Source of the DNA: Ustulina deusta
Lineage: Eukaryota; Ascomycota; Sordariomycetes; Xylariales; Xylariaceae
Assembly: GCA_023159155.1 (NCBI GenBank)
Contig: JAJNNX010000011.1
Coordinates: forward strand, 992,001 to 1,056,000
DNA: 64,000 nt
Reading direction: 5' to 3'
Every line of letters starts with the position of its first letter. The first letter of the stretch is position 1. Positions 1-10,523 of the stretch are shown here, one piece after another. Made by a program: the position numbers and the translations under genes. Below the pieces are notes generated by a model. The model ran no database searches and had not been told where the DNA came from. It saw only the letters and a program-made list of their open reading frames with translations.

Positions 1-1539
1 ATTGACGCTAAGGTAGATTCAGACGCTTTGACATATCCAAATGTCGCCTATTTGCGATACTGATGTACGTTTCCCGACATTATCCTTCCAACTTACACAT
101 AGGGCATCAATTGAAAAAAAAATTTGATATGCTCACAGTTGGAGGGTATCCCTGGGAGCTGTGTGAAGAGTCAAGAGACTAGGTCTAGTATGGCGTACTG
201 GGACTTTGGAAGGTTAAGCACAGACTGTATAAAGTTTTGAGTTAGAAAGGGGCTGAATCAACCTCCTGACACAGGGTTTTTTTTAACGCTTAATAGTAAT
301 AGAGTTATACTATTTCATGGAGATACCGCCGCCGCAGTCTAGTTGACTCCTAATGTGGTGTGAGTGAGACTAATTACTCCTTAGGTAACATTCGCGTTGA
401 ACGAAAAATTTGCATTTACTTTCCATCGCTTGCTTCTCTAATATTAAATGCTGGAATTATGCTAGGACCTGTGGTTCGGCCTAATTATCTCCTAGTCTAA
501 GGGCACCTTTGCTGGCACGACCTACTTACAATTGCCCACTTCACTAACTATCACGGTGTTATATTGGCATACCAACCTTGGGCGGCAAACATTGGTGTTA
601 TAATTGGGGCTTGGAGCATATCAAACTCAATCCGCCGTTATGACCTGGATGACGCGAAGAGGCCGATAGGTCAAAAGGGCAATCTGTTAGTTTAGAAAGA
701 ATGCCACCTAAAAGCATCGCTAATGGCCACTCTCAGTAGTTGTGAAAAATGGGCAACGGGGCGCCAAAAGACATCGAGATAGCTTTCGAGAGTTTCCAAA
801 ATCCATTCACGATAAGTAACCTGCGGCGGACTTCCCTGCGCGTAGTACAGTGTATTCTTATTCGATTATCAGCCATGCCTCGTGGAAGCAAGGACCACTG
901 GTCGGCTGTGTTGTTATCGCAATATTGGACCTGTCAGTTGAAAAATGGGAGGTAGCTATCGTTTAGTGCGAAAACCTTCATGAAACCCGCAAAACGGCGA
1001 ATCCGAGTGGTGCATAGTGTAAAGAATCGAATCGGGCGCGGCATGTGCCGACTTCTTCCCGGCCGTGATCCCATTCAAGCTACACTGCATACCTTGATGG
1101 TTATCGAACTAGGGATACCACACACCAGGTCAACATGGAGAGGTAAAGTTCTAACGTTATCGGCTACACACTAAAATCGCACGTAACAGCTAAAATACCT
1201 TCAATCATGGTCCCAACGCACTGATACGCGTATTCTCTCTTGAACGTGGGAGTCAGACGATGCCCCTGAGTTCATCGAATAAACGCAGGTGAGCTTCGAG
1301 CTACCTTGAGTGGCTCTGTGCAGCCGATACAACATACGTACACCACGACGTAGCTGGTGAGAGGGGTTAGTCCTGCGAATAGTAATAAATACGTACTAGA
1401 AGATTGGCGAGCCTATATATTGGCTAAGATGATATAGTCAAAGCGTTCCTAGCAGGACCGAAAGTCTCTGGTACCTGAAAACAACATCATGGCACATGGC
1501 CGCTCTGGGTATGAGGATGCTATCCGAACTTCGGAGGCC
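1..1539. other. gene-free, degenerate sequence
   Basis: No reading frame here is longer than about 70 codons and none resembles a known family. Stop codons are dense in all frames, and TA, CTA and TAG words are frequent, as expected for old decayed (possibly RIP-mutated) DNA. If the NRPS-like relic that follows once had an adenylation domain it would have lain here, but I could not recognise one. Confidence 0.5.
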
Positions 1540-2445
1540 GCGAATCTCTCAATATGATGTCTCTAATGTATTTCATCTCACAAGATTTCAGAGTCAAAAT
1601 CAGCATGCACATCTTGGTGAACAGGAATAGCAGCAGGCACTCGCGGGGGGCGGACGCAATTTTGGAGCTGCGAACCGCGACAATAGCTTCAAAGACTTTT
1701 ACTGGCGTTAGTTTAGTCAATCTGATGACTAAGATTAACAGATGTAACTTTCGGGTACCTGCAGCTCAACAGAAGCATTGGGTCCAATTACCGCGTCGCA
1801 AGTTACTGCTGGACCGGACCTTTCACCCAGGGGCTCGCCAATGAGCGTTCTCCTAATAGGCGCTAATAACTTTATCGGCGCGCAAACCTTGCACCAGCTT
1901 CTGGAGAGCCACAGTGTTGGAAGCATCGCCGTCATTCGCGGGCAATTGAGAAATACACCCCAGGCCCGCGTGATCGACGCAGTCAGGTCTAGGGCCACGC
2001 GGAAAAGCTGCAAGTATGGGCGGGCGATTTGCCGCAGCCGCACCTGGGATTAGAGCCCGCGCCCTGGAGTACTATCGCGGCGAGCTAGACGGTCAACGCC
2101 ATTGCGCATAAGCGGATGGTCGTGTACTGGGGCAAGTCATATGCGGCGCTGAAGCCGCGCCAATACGCTTCCGACGGTGAATCTGCTTCAACTCATGGCG
2201 ACATTAGCGTTACTACATGGCACGCGGTTCGTGTACGTTTTAGGTGCACGAGCGGGAAGAAAACGTCTCTCTCGCGCCCTCTGCGCGCGATACCGCAGGA
2301 TACGTCCAGGCCAAGTTCGTCGCCGAATTGCTAGTAAAGCCAGCGGTGCGTCGGCGATGCCTGGGCGGTGTGGGCGAGTACCAAGCGGACGGCTTCACAG
2401 TCGTGTCGCCGACGGGGCTGAATATACGACTGTGCTGACCTTAGG
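1540..2445 (+). pseudogene. NRPS-like carrier (T) plus thioester-reductase (R) domain relic
   Basis: Remnant of the C-terminal end of an NRPS-like or alpha-aminoadipate-reductase-like megasynthase. Near 1554–1640 one frame reads SLMYFISQDF followed by an amphipathic stretch, resembling the part of a carrier domain just after the phosphopantetheine serine. From 1841 a Rossmann start is clear (VLLIGANNFIGAQTLHQLL). Frame-shifted pieces follow in the order expected of thioester-reductase domains: GDLPQPHLGL near 2020, VVYWGKSYAALK near 2117, NLLQLMATLALLHGTRFVYV near 2180, and GYVQAKFVAELLV near 2300 (the Y-x-x-x-K catalytic pair). At least three frame changes and several stops separate them, so it cannot make a working enzyme. 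In the intact family the R domain releases the carrier-bound acid as an aldehyde or alcohol using NAD(P)H. The family call is fairly secure; the carrier part is weaker. Confidence 0.65.
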
Positions 2446-3398
2446 GGGGTTTCTTCGGGAAGGAAACTTGGCCGAGAACTAGGTAGATAGCGATACATCG
2501 CGCCTAAGGTCTATGCCAAGAACGGCGTGGGCAAACCATCGCAACCGGGAGGTAAACTGTCATCTAGCAAGGTAGCTTGACAGATTGTCAGTATACCTGC
2601 AAGTGTTTTCAACCTTGTTTCCACTCCCGAGCTACAACTGAAATAAAGCTATCTCTTAGACAAGATATTAGCATAATCAAGGGTACTCTTTGGAGCGACA
2701 ATGGAGATTTCACCCTCGTGCGCTAGCAGACTCAATGACAGCCCCGGCGGTTGTACTGAACGCCGACCAGCCATGCGAACTGCCAAGTAGCAATTCACTT
2801 TTAATAGAAAGCAGAGATGGTGGGTGCTTGATGCCAGCGGAATGACGCCGGCTTGGCAAGCAAGGAAGTAACTCGATGGGGCGCTGAGGAGATACACAGC
2901 ATTCGAAGAGCCGCTCGTACAGCGCGAATGATTGTCCTGCTGCATATTTTACCATTATTAATCCCTCGAATATAGCGGTGTAAGAGGCCGAGGAATACAA
3001 GCTGCACTCAGAGGGCGCCAAAATAGGTCGCCTAACCTAATTAACATTCATGGAGTAAGCGTCTCGGCCAATCAGGGAGTGCGAAATAGGTAGGTAAGTA
3101 GTCATGATGTGAATCGGCCGAACCAAACCCAACGCCGATGGAACCGAACCTGCAACCTGCACAAGATGATCAAGCTGTCGCCATCCCGCTGTTTTGACTT
3201 GAAAACGTGTTTCCCCGCGAAAACAAGCTCTCCCTCGCTTGACACGGGTGTCCCGCTTTGATGAACGCGCTGGACTTAAGCTCAACTGAATCATTTATCC
3301 ACCAACGACCTTGGGTACCGCTGGGTTGGGTCGTCTCGGATTTACCCGGCTAGGCAGTCGATCCCGTCAATCCGACAGGGACAGGAGGGGGAGCAAAT
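2446..3398. other. intergenic; promoter side of the ferric reductase gene
   Basis: No coding sequence is recognised. The first part is decayed like the pseudogene before it. The last few hundred bases are normal in composition and presumably hold the promoter of the gene starting at 3399. A longer frame beginning at 3311 overlaps that gene in another register and has no family features. Confidence 0.4.
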
Positions 3399-5196
3399 AT
3401 GGCCTGGCCCTACCAATTCGTGGACCTCGATACAGCGCAACTACAAGCGCGTCGACACACTCTCGATCGCTATGGGTTAATCGCGCAGCTGTCTACACTG
3501 GTGCCGGTCGCGCTGTTCCTGCTGTACCGCCTTGTCGCATGGGGAATAGCCAGGGTGACGGGATCCGGTCGCGGGAAGTACGCTGCTGTTCCAGACTCCC
3601 CGGCTTTGAAGCAACAGCGGTTGAGTGTTGTGGGCTCGCTGAGTGCTGGCGCAAGGAAGGTTGCCTGGTGGTTTGGCGACGATGTCGTGTTCTTGGGCTG
3701 GAATTGGGGGCCGCGGGACCAGATCATCGGTGGAGCTGTGTGGACGATTTGGCTGCTCGTTCTGTGCGTGGTGGACACGGGAAATGGTGAGATCCTTGCC
3801 CTCTCGATTTGCTACGTAATCCAATGACGGGCGCTGATTTGTCGTTGCAGATTATCTCCATCTCACCAGACGCTTCGGCATCGTCGGCGTGTCGCAGTTC
3901 CCGGTGCAGTATCTGCTATCGCTGAAGAGCCTCAACCCAATTGCCCTAGCACTGAGCTCTTCGCATGAGGAGGTCAACCGTTGGCACCGTGTTCTTGGCC
4001 GCGTCATCGGCATCTTCGTGACCCTGCACGCAGTCTTTTACGTCAATTTCTACTACCAGAATAACTTGCTAGGACAGAAGATCACTTCTATTGTTCCGGT
4101 GCTAGGATTCGCTTTGATTACTGCCATGTACCTCTTGTATGGGACTGCTCTCTCAGTGGTACGGCAGTACTCGTATAGGATATTCTTCATCACGCATCTA
4201 CTAGTAGCGCTTGCACTTCCCCCGACCATCTACTTCCATGCACACCATGCTTCTTTCTACGTTTGGGAATCCCTCATCGTGTTCCTTTTGGACATCGCGA
4301 AGCGCAGGTTTGGCACTATTATAGCTGACACGGAGGTCGAGCTGATCCCGGGCACCGATCTGATCAAACTCGTTGGCACCATCCCGAAGAGTAAGATTGA
4401 CCGTTTCGCGAAGAATCCGGGCACGCATATCTACCTAAGCCTACCTTCTGCCTCTCGACCAAGCAAGAACCCCATCGCGCCCGCACACCTTGTCTTCGAG
4501 TTTTCGTTTAATCCCTTCTCCATTGCTGCGGTGGATGAGAACTCCGGGCAGCTGACATTAGTCGCTCGTCGGCACGATGGCCCTATGACGAGGGCCCTTT
4601 CCAAGTTCGCGACCAATACAAACCCTGATTCCAAGGTCAAACTTGCTTTTGATGGTCCCTACGGATGTGCACAGCGCTTTCCAAACCTAGCCAGTTCCGA
4701 GTTTGACCGGATCCTATTAGTTGCCGGTGGAGTGGGAGCGACCTTCACACTGCCTCTTTACCGCTGGATCCTAGCCGAGAACCCTGCAGCTCGTGTCCAG
4801 ATGGCCTGGGCAGTGCGGGGCGCCGGCGATGCCACATGGCCTGTAACCGGTGAAGGGGAGAGTATCGTGGATGATGATAACATCCAACTATTTCTCACAA
4901 GAGAGACACTGGAGAACGCAAGTGACGATGTAAGGCTAAGTGATGACAGCGAAGACGTGGAGTTGGCCGTCTTATCGAACGGTCAACAGCAGACGAAACA
5001 AACTCCGATGCATGGCGACAAGCGGCCAAATTTACAGAAAATCGTAGATGAAGTCTTCAGACAAGGCGTTGAAGAGCGGGTGGCAGTGCTCGTCTGCGGG
5101 CCTGAAGCTATGGCAAGCGAACTACGATTTCATGTCGGTGATTGGGTGAGAAAAGGTAGATATGTTTGGTGGCATAATGAGAGCTTTGCATGGTAG
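3399..5196 (+). CDS. ferric-reductase-type transmembrane flavocytochrome
   Basis: Two exons, 3399–3786 and 3851–5196, joined by a 64-bp intron (GTGAGA…TTGCAG, phase 1), give 577 residues. The protein resembles fungal ferric-chelate/metalloreductases of the FRE/NOX superfamily, which pass electrons from NAD(P)H through FAD and two haems across the plasma membrane to reduce metals. Visible features: an N-terminal hydrophobic segment (LSTLVPVALFLLYRLVAWGI); a ferric-reductase-like membrane domain with candidate haem histidines in HEEVNRWHRVLGR, LHAVFY, THLLVALALP and YFHAHHA; an FAD-binding part containing NPFSIAA instead of the common HPF(S/T); a GPYG turn; an NAD(P)-binding LLVAGGVGATFTLPLYRW; and the C-terminal CGPEAMASELRF and HNESFAW. 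The start gives the typical short cytosolic lead. The 577-residue length suits the family. Electron acceptor and membrane location are inferred. Confidence 0.85.
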
Positions 5197-6558
5197 ACAT
5201 AGAAGAGCTGAGAAAATGCATCGGCCTCTGTATTCTTGTAGCCCACCTTCAAAGGCCATAAAACCCGTCTACAGAGGCCAGGTCTCCTAGGTACCTATTT
5301 ACGTACTTCCTTAGAAACGAACTCCTTTACAGTGGTTAACTTCTTAAACTTTATAACTCCTCTAGGTAGCAACTGGTGATTCTATCCTATGTACCCTGGA
5401 TAATAACCCACCCAATACCTAGAGATTCAGCCTCGATGCTACTGAGTAATTATCGACAATTGCCATTCACATGGGAGCTAGAGCCAGTCACTTACGGGCA
5501 CAATTAGGGCAACAACGCTGTCATTAGGGGACTCTAACTCCGGCGAGCCTTATTACTTAGGTACTGCCGTGGTGGGGTTTATGCAGCCTGTTGGCGGTGC
5601 CGGCTGATCCTCTGGTACCTAGCACTCGGCTGAGTTGTATACTACCTCAAGTAGGTACCTATTCAAGCAAATGCTCGTTCGATAATTCCCCACGTAAGGC
5701 CATCATCGCGACTCGCCTGAAAGAGGTTCCTCCGCCCCCCTGGCTGTAGTTTTTGGGGGTCTAAAAATTCACTCCAGCATAGGCAATTCATAGTAAAATA
5801 GAAAAAAAGAAAAAGAAGGGGGGGGGGGGGATAAGTAACAAGGCACATAGAATTATCCTAAGTAAGGAAGTTATGTTTATATTAAAGTAAAGAGGATATT
5901 TAGCAAGTGCTACTTGTCTCTTAACTATGCTTTATTGCTAATCTTTTTTTTCTCTCCTTTAGGGTTCAACTGCTTTAAAGATTTTTCAGGATAAGATAAG
6001 GGGAATAATAACATGCTGCAGTTAACAGCAGACTTGTTGTTCCTGCCAGGAGGTATTTTTATGAGACCTAAGGTTGCTATCAAGCATGATAAATGTATGA
6101 AACTTGAAAAGACTGAACACATGCCTCTGCGGCTAATAATGCAGATATCTGTACCTTATAGGTAGGTAAATAGGTACCTAGTGATCTTGGGTAACTAGGT
6201 AGTAGGTACTTATTTCTTATGCAGCACCTGTAGTTTCCCTCTCCGTTAGCAGCAGCTGTTGCTGTGGGAACATGGAATAATATATGATACATACCTGTGC
6301 CGGGTCTGATAGGTATGTACCTATAGGGATATATTGCCCAGGTGATGGCAAGAGCAGCAACTTGGTTATGACGTAGTACCTAGGTACCTACCTAAGTTAC
6401 CTATGAGAGATCGTGTTTGTGCAGGATATCTGGCAGCCTCCCTCCCGCCTGCCACCTGCCACACGAATAGCCCCCTCTCGCTTGATCGCCATCCCCACTG
6501 CACCTTCCTTACTGCTTTACCACCTACCATCGATAGCCCTCGGGGACAAATTTCGATC
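5197..6558. other. intergenic with TACCTA-rich motifs and a G13 tract
   Basis: No gene is seen. It contains many copies of overlapping GGTACCTA/TAGGTACC words (for example around 5290, 5650, 6165–6210 and 6375–6405). The same motif recurs at 33480–33680 and 50885–50915, so it is a genome-wide intergenic word in this organism. A run of 13 G (5818–5830) follows an A/G-rich tract. The last 150 bases are the likely promoter and 5' leader of the MYND gene. Confidence 0.5.
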
Positions 6559-8306
6559 ATGGACCCCATCGAGCAGCTCTTTAGAGACCTTCCGAGTCCT
6601 GCGGCTGAGCAGTCCGTGCTGGACCAGCATGGCATGTTGGACTCGGCTCAATTCTGCTGGGTTTTGAAATCCTTCTCTCCTTCCGGATCTTGTGATCCGG
6701 ACCGTGAGTTCGTTGCGAAGTGGGCTCGATCCTTGTCGAAGGATCGAGATTACGAGCGCGCGCGCAGCGAGCTTGGCCGGTTCGCCCTTGACAAGCCCCA
6801 GATTCCTGATGACGGCTCGGCAAAGTCCCAACAGCTGAAGTATCACGCGTGGATTTCGCAGGGACGTAAGGAGGAAGAGTACCCTTTCCAGAGCAGCACC
6901 CAGGACTGTTCCGAGGGACAAGGCGTTGACCTGCCCGACGGCGGCCATGCCTTCCTACCCGCTAAGCTGACGGATCCCAAAATCTGTGCTAACTGCAGAC
7001 AGCCCGACGCCGATGCCGCATGCGGTGGCTGCCTAGTCATGCTAGACTCTCACGTTGTCATGAAGACGGCATACTGCAGCAAGACCTGCCAGACTCAGCA
7101 CTGGAAAGAGCACAAGTCCCAGTGTCTGGCGAGAAGAAAGGTTTGCCGCGCCGTATCCTTGATCTATGATCTTTTCATCATGTTCCAGCAAAAGGCTTGG
7201 ATAGACAAACATGTCGTTAGTATTACTGAGAAGCACGGTATCATAAACGTCCTCCACGATAAGACGGACGGGTGGGCACTCCAAGGGAAACCCTTTATGT
7301 GCCGCTTTCCGTCTGGCATGGCTCCATCCGAAGAGCATGCTCGCGCGGTTCTATTCGATAGCGATTTCCAGCAGCTCCTGAGTACTTGTCAAGGTTTTGT
7401 GCGCCTGCTCTTGCTGCGTGAGAGAAACCCTTCCTGAACACTGTGATTCGCTTCAAGTCAAGGCTAACAAGAGTCATCGCAGCACTTTGCCAGACACTGC
7501 AAGAAGTCCACATTATGCCCCGAAATGCTTACCGTCCTATCTGTCTCACGAGAAACAACACAGCCGACAACACTATGTACCACCCGCACGTTGTGCTGTG
7601 TGCAACGCTCGAGTCGGGCGAACAGGTGGCAGTCGACATTGCAGGCGCCCAGGTCAGTTTTGCGAGTTGTTCATCTCCACATCTCTCATCACTGCAGTCA
7701 CTATACACGCTCCTACAACAATACTAAACGGGATTATCACTAACGCTCCTTTCTGGGTAGTTTGGTTGGCGTGAGACGGTAGCACCATGGGGGGTTTGGA
7801 CCAGCCATCGCATGGCCGGCAAATCCTGCGCTGACCCTTTCGGCTCCTCTGAGTACTGTATGCAGACGGTGTACCGGCTCGTTGCTCCCCAATTCGTACA
7901 GGTCTGTGAATCGCTACGATCATCACTGGCACAGAAAATGCAGGTTGCCATTCAGAACAAGATGAAGGAGAACAAGGCTCCATCTGCAGGTGAACTGTAC
8001 AAGCTTGACGCCGCCGCCTTTGCCTCGTGTAAGCTGGCCATACTGTCGAGCGCAGAGGAGGCGCTCGACAATGGTCTTCGCAAACTCTATGAGTCGAAAG
8101 TGGGCTTCTGCTACATCGATGTGCGCGGGGAGTGGCAGGCTACAACAACTAAACAGCAGGCTGAGGCTCTCAAGGGGGTGTGGCTGACCGAAGAGGACGT
8201 GAAGATGGCGAAAGACGAGGGTACGGACTTGAAAATTATTTATCGGTTGCGGTGCAAGAATCAAGGCAGACAGAAGTTCAGGGCTGCGGGCTTGAACATG
8301 CCTTAG
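6559..8306 (+). CDS. MYND-type zinc-finger protein
   Basis: Three exons, 6559–7417, 7483–7652 and 7761–8306, give 524 residues. The introns are 65 bp (GTGAGA…GCTAAC…CGCAG) and 108 bp (GTCAGT…CACTAAC…GGTAG). Residues about 143–189 form a MYND finger: ICANC, then CGGC, then AYCSKTCQ, then HWKEHKSQC, that is CxxC–CxxC–CxxxC–HxxxC. MYND fingers bind short proline-rich peptides and sit in scaffold or regulatory proteins. The rest (fungal-specific flanks of about 140 and 330 residues) matches no enzyme I recognise, and no SET domain is visible. Start: the ATG at 6559 follows a TTTCGATC leader; 52 more upstream in-frame codons exist but look like untranslated sequence. Without the first intron the gene would look frame-shifted at 7418; the splice signals resolve that. 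Partner and pathway are unknown. Confidence 0.8.
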
Positions 8307-9153
8307 TACGCACACATGTTGAGCAAGAAGGACAGAAAGAAATGGTGAAGGAGATGGAGTGAGTGCATTGCAGATTTTTCTTTGATGCTCTATCCATCCG
8401 TTATGGCTGGAAGATCGAGACTAGACACAGATGTGTACGGAATGTTAAGGCGTCTGCATGTGGCATACCAAGATCACAAGCTGTGATCAGGATCTGGCTC
8501 GAGTGATAACTCTCCTGCCGCTAATAGCATTTGGCCTACTTGAGGCAACGTTCCATAATTGATGCATGAAAATACGTGGTCCATTCCAATGTAATCCGAT
8601 TCCACGGTCTCTTGAGCTAAAGCAAACAGAAACTTTCAACATAGCACAACCTTTATATCAGAAGGAGCAGCGCATCTAAAAACTACAAGGAGAGATAGAA
8701 TTAGGTGAATTAGTGGATGGTTACTAATTTAGGCAAATCTAGAAAGCGTGACTGATCCAAAATCTTTTCCATGCCAACTCGGACAAATTTGGTGGGGTGA
8801 GAATTCCCATTGTGTTTATTCTCAGAGAGCGAAATGGCATAGAATGACTTACGCGGCACTTGACCAATGTTAGATGATGCCTAGCCTAGGGGCTCAGCGC
8901 ATCCGTCAATTATGGGAACCAAGATTTTGATAAAAAAAATAAAAAAATAAAAAAAAGACTCCTGTGATGAGTGAAGAGGCTGACTAATAATGGGTCGCCG
9001 GCTTGACTGACTTAGCCGCCCATAGTGGAACGTGGAGTGGTTGCGATCGCAGTCTCTGCGGCCTGGTCATCCCTCTCTTAGCATACCACAGGCGTTGTAA
9101 GGTCAGAAGACGTTGCCCTCCCATTAGCAAGTCCCAGTACAGCAACTGGTCGA
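8307..9153. other. intergenic
   Basis: No gene is recognised. An A-rich tract with AAAAAAT repeats lies at about 8931–8956. The sequence before it is 3' flank of the MYND gene; the part after runs into the HET pseudogene. Confidence 0.4.
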
Positions 9154-9979
9154 TCACGCTCGTACGTCAGCATCCGGCCGCTGTAACCTGACACACACAA
9201 CATTACACCAATTGCTGTAAAAGGACAGTTTGCTGGACATTAGTTCTTCGTCTGCACCTCGACGAACGTTAGCCTTCGGGCGAGACTCCCCCAGGCTTTT
9301 AATGAGCAGCTGTTCATCTGATTCGAACACTGTCTCTCCGTCTTCGCTCTCGACCGACTCCCTACAGGCCCATACCATCCATTCTTGCATAATCCAGGGG
9401 CACATCCCTACGGACACTTGATTCTGCATCAGACCATCAGGCAAAGGAACTGGTGCAGCAATAGAAGGCGATCTCTTCATAAAACACCCATTAGGTTCGT
9501 TGACAGCTCCTGTGGCAGCAATGGTGAGCTCTGCATCCCTATAGATACGTCCCATAACGAAGACCAATCTATCAGGTGATCTTGACGGCGTCTTAGAAGG
9601 TCTTGGGGGGCGTTTCGACAGTTATAAACTGCAACAGTGTAGCCACATTATGCGTTTGAGTCTGTAGGAACTTGATCTTGCCCCAGCAATGACTAAGGGC
9701 GACAGAAGGAGACTGAAACCCATTGGATATGAATAATGGCGGAACTTCAGAGCCAACACCGATTTTCTGGTCATAATTCGCCAATAGCAGAGAACCACAA
9801 CGCGAATGGCCTGCTTTGCACTTTGTGAGCCAATTTCGTAGAATGTCAAAGCCTTCCCCGCAGTCCACATCGTCCAGAAGCGGAAACCCGCCAACACTTG
9901 TCCATGCGCATGTATGGCTGGTTTTGTAACTGCTGCCGCCTATGTGGATCCCATTGCCATTGGCTTCCATTGAAGTCAA
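9154..9979 (-). pseudogene. HET (heterokaryon incompatibility) domain pseudogene
   Basis: Reading leftwards from 9979, the frame carries the N-terminal half of a HET domain: VALSHCWGK (HET block 1), LQTQTHNVATLL and TPPKTF. It then meets TAA, TGA and TAG within about 40 bases (near 9560–9595). The frame picks up again as MGRIYRDAELTIAATGA, the last HET block, followed by NGCFMKRS. The block normally between them (Y-x-WID-x-LCIIQD) is missing: LRY is followed almost directly by MGRIYRDAEL, which implies an internal deletion of roughly 60 or more bases. The TAA after PKTF sits where this family usually has glutamine (CAA to TAA, a RIP-type change). HET proteins trigger cell death on fusion of unlike strains; this copy should be inactive. 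It lies about 0.5 kb from an NLR gene and is divergently oriented to it. Confidence 0.75.
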
Positions 9980-10523
9980 TCCATTGAGTCAGTACAATGG
10001 TACGTGCATGAAAGGGCACCGTGCGTAGCCCTTAGGCACCAGGTACCGACCCACCTAATTAAGGGCATAAATACCTCGCACCTCCGTCAGATACCCTAGT
10101 TAGTTTCCTTCTACAACCATACTCAATACAGACCTTCAGATCAGACCTAGTGACACCAAGTGACTAGTTCTGTAGAGGGACCGTATCGAGGCACACCTAT
10201 TCCTGGTCCGCCTTGGCTGACTTGCCAGTGCATAAGCGAGCACTAAGCCATCCCTCAGCCTCTGCGTTGCCCGATAGCTGGCACCTACCAAATTATCGCC
10301 AGCATCTGTGTGGGGCGTCTTTATTAGGCTCGCCCTCGTGCAAACTCTGCTCAGTCACCTTCACTTTTTCTTCCCCTCATTGCTGCTTTTGGTTAACCAT
10401 ACTCTTGCAGGGCCGCTCTATTGAACAAGAATACGGCTCTCTATGGCAAACTGTTGATACATATTATTTTCCTGTCTAATTTATCGTTTATTAGACCCTC
10501 GCCAAGCTTATTGAACCAACAGA
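9980..10523. promoter_or_regulatory. shared upstream region of HET relic and NLR gene
   Basis: Divergent intergenic region of 544 bp. Near 10065 a GGCATAAATACC segment resembles a TATA box, about 450 bases before the NLR start. The last 150 bases before 10524 are pyrimidine-rich, as in fungal leaders. A frame at 10213–10479 has no family features. Confidence 0.35.

Noticed and set aside
3311..3790. 159-codon frame overlapping the first exon of the ferric reductase
   Set aside because: It lies in another register of a GC-rich exon, has no family features, and the overlapping frame continues properly across the intron.
7405..7490. Apparent frameshift in the MYND gene near LLLLRE
   Set aside because: A perfect 65-bp intron (GTGAGA, GCTAAC, CGCAG) from 7418 to 7482 restores the frame, so the gene is intact.
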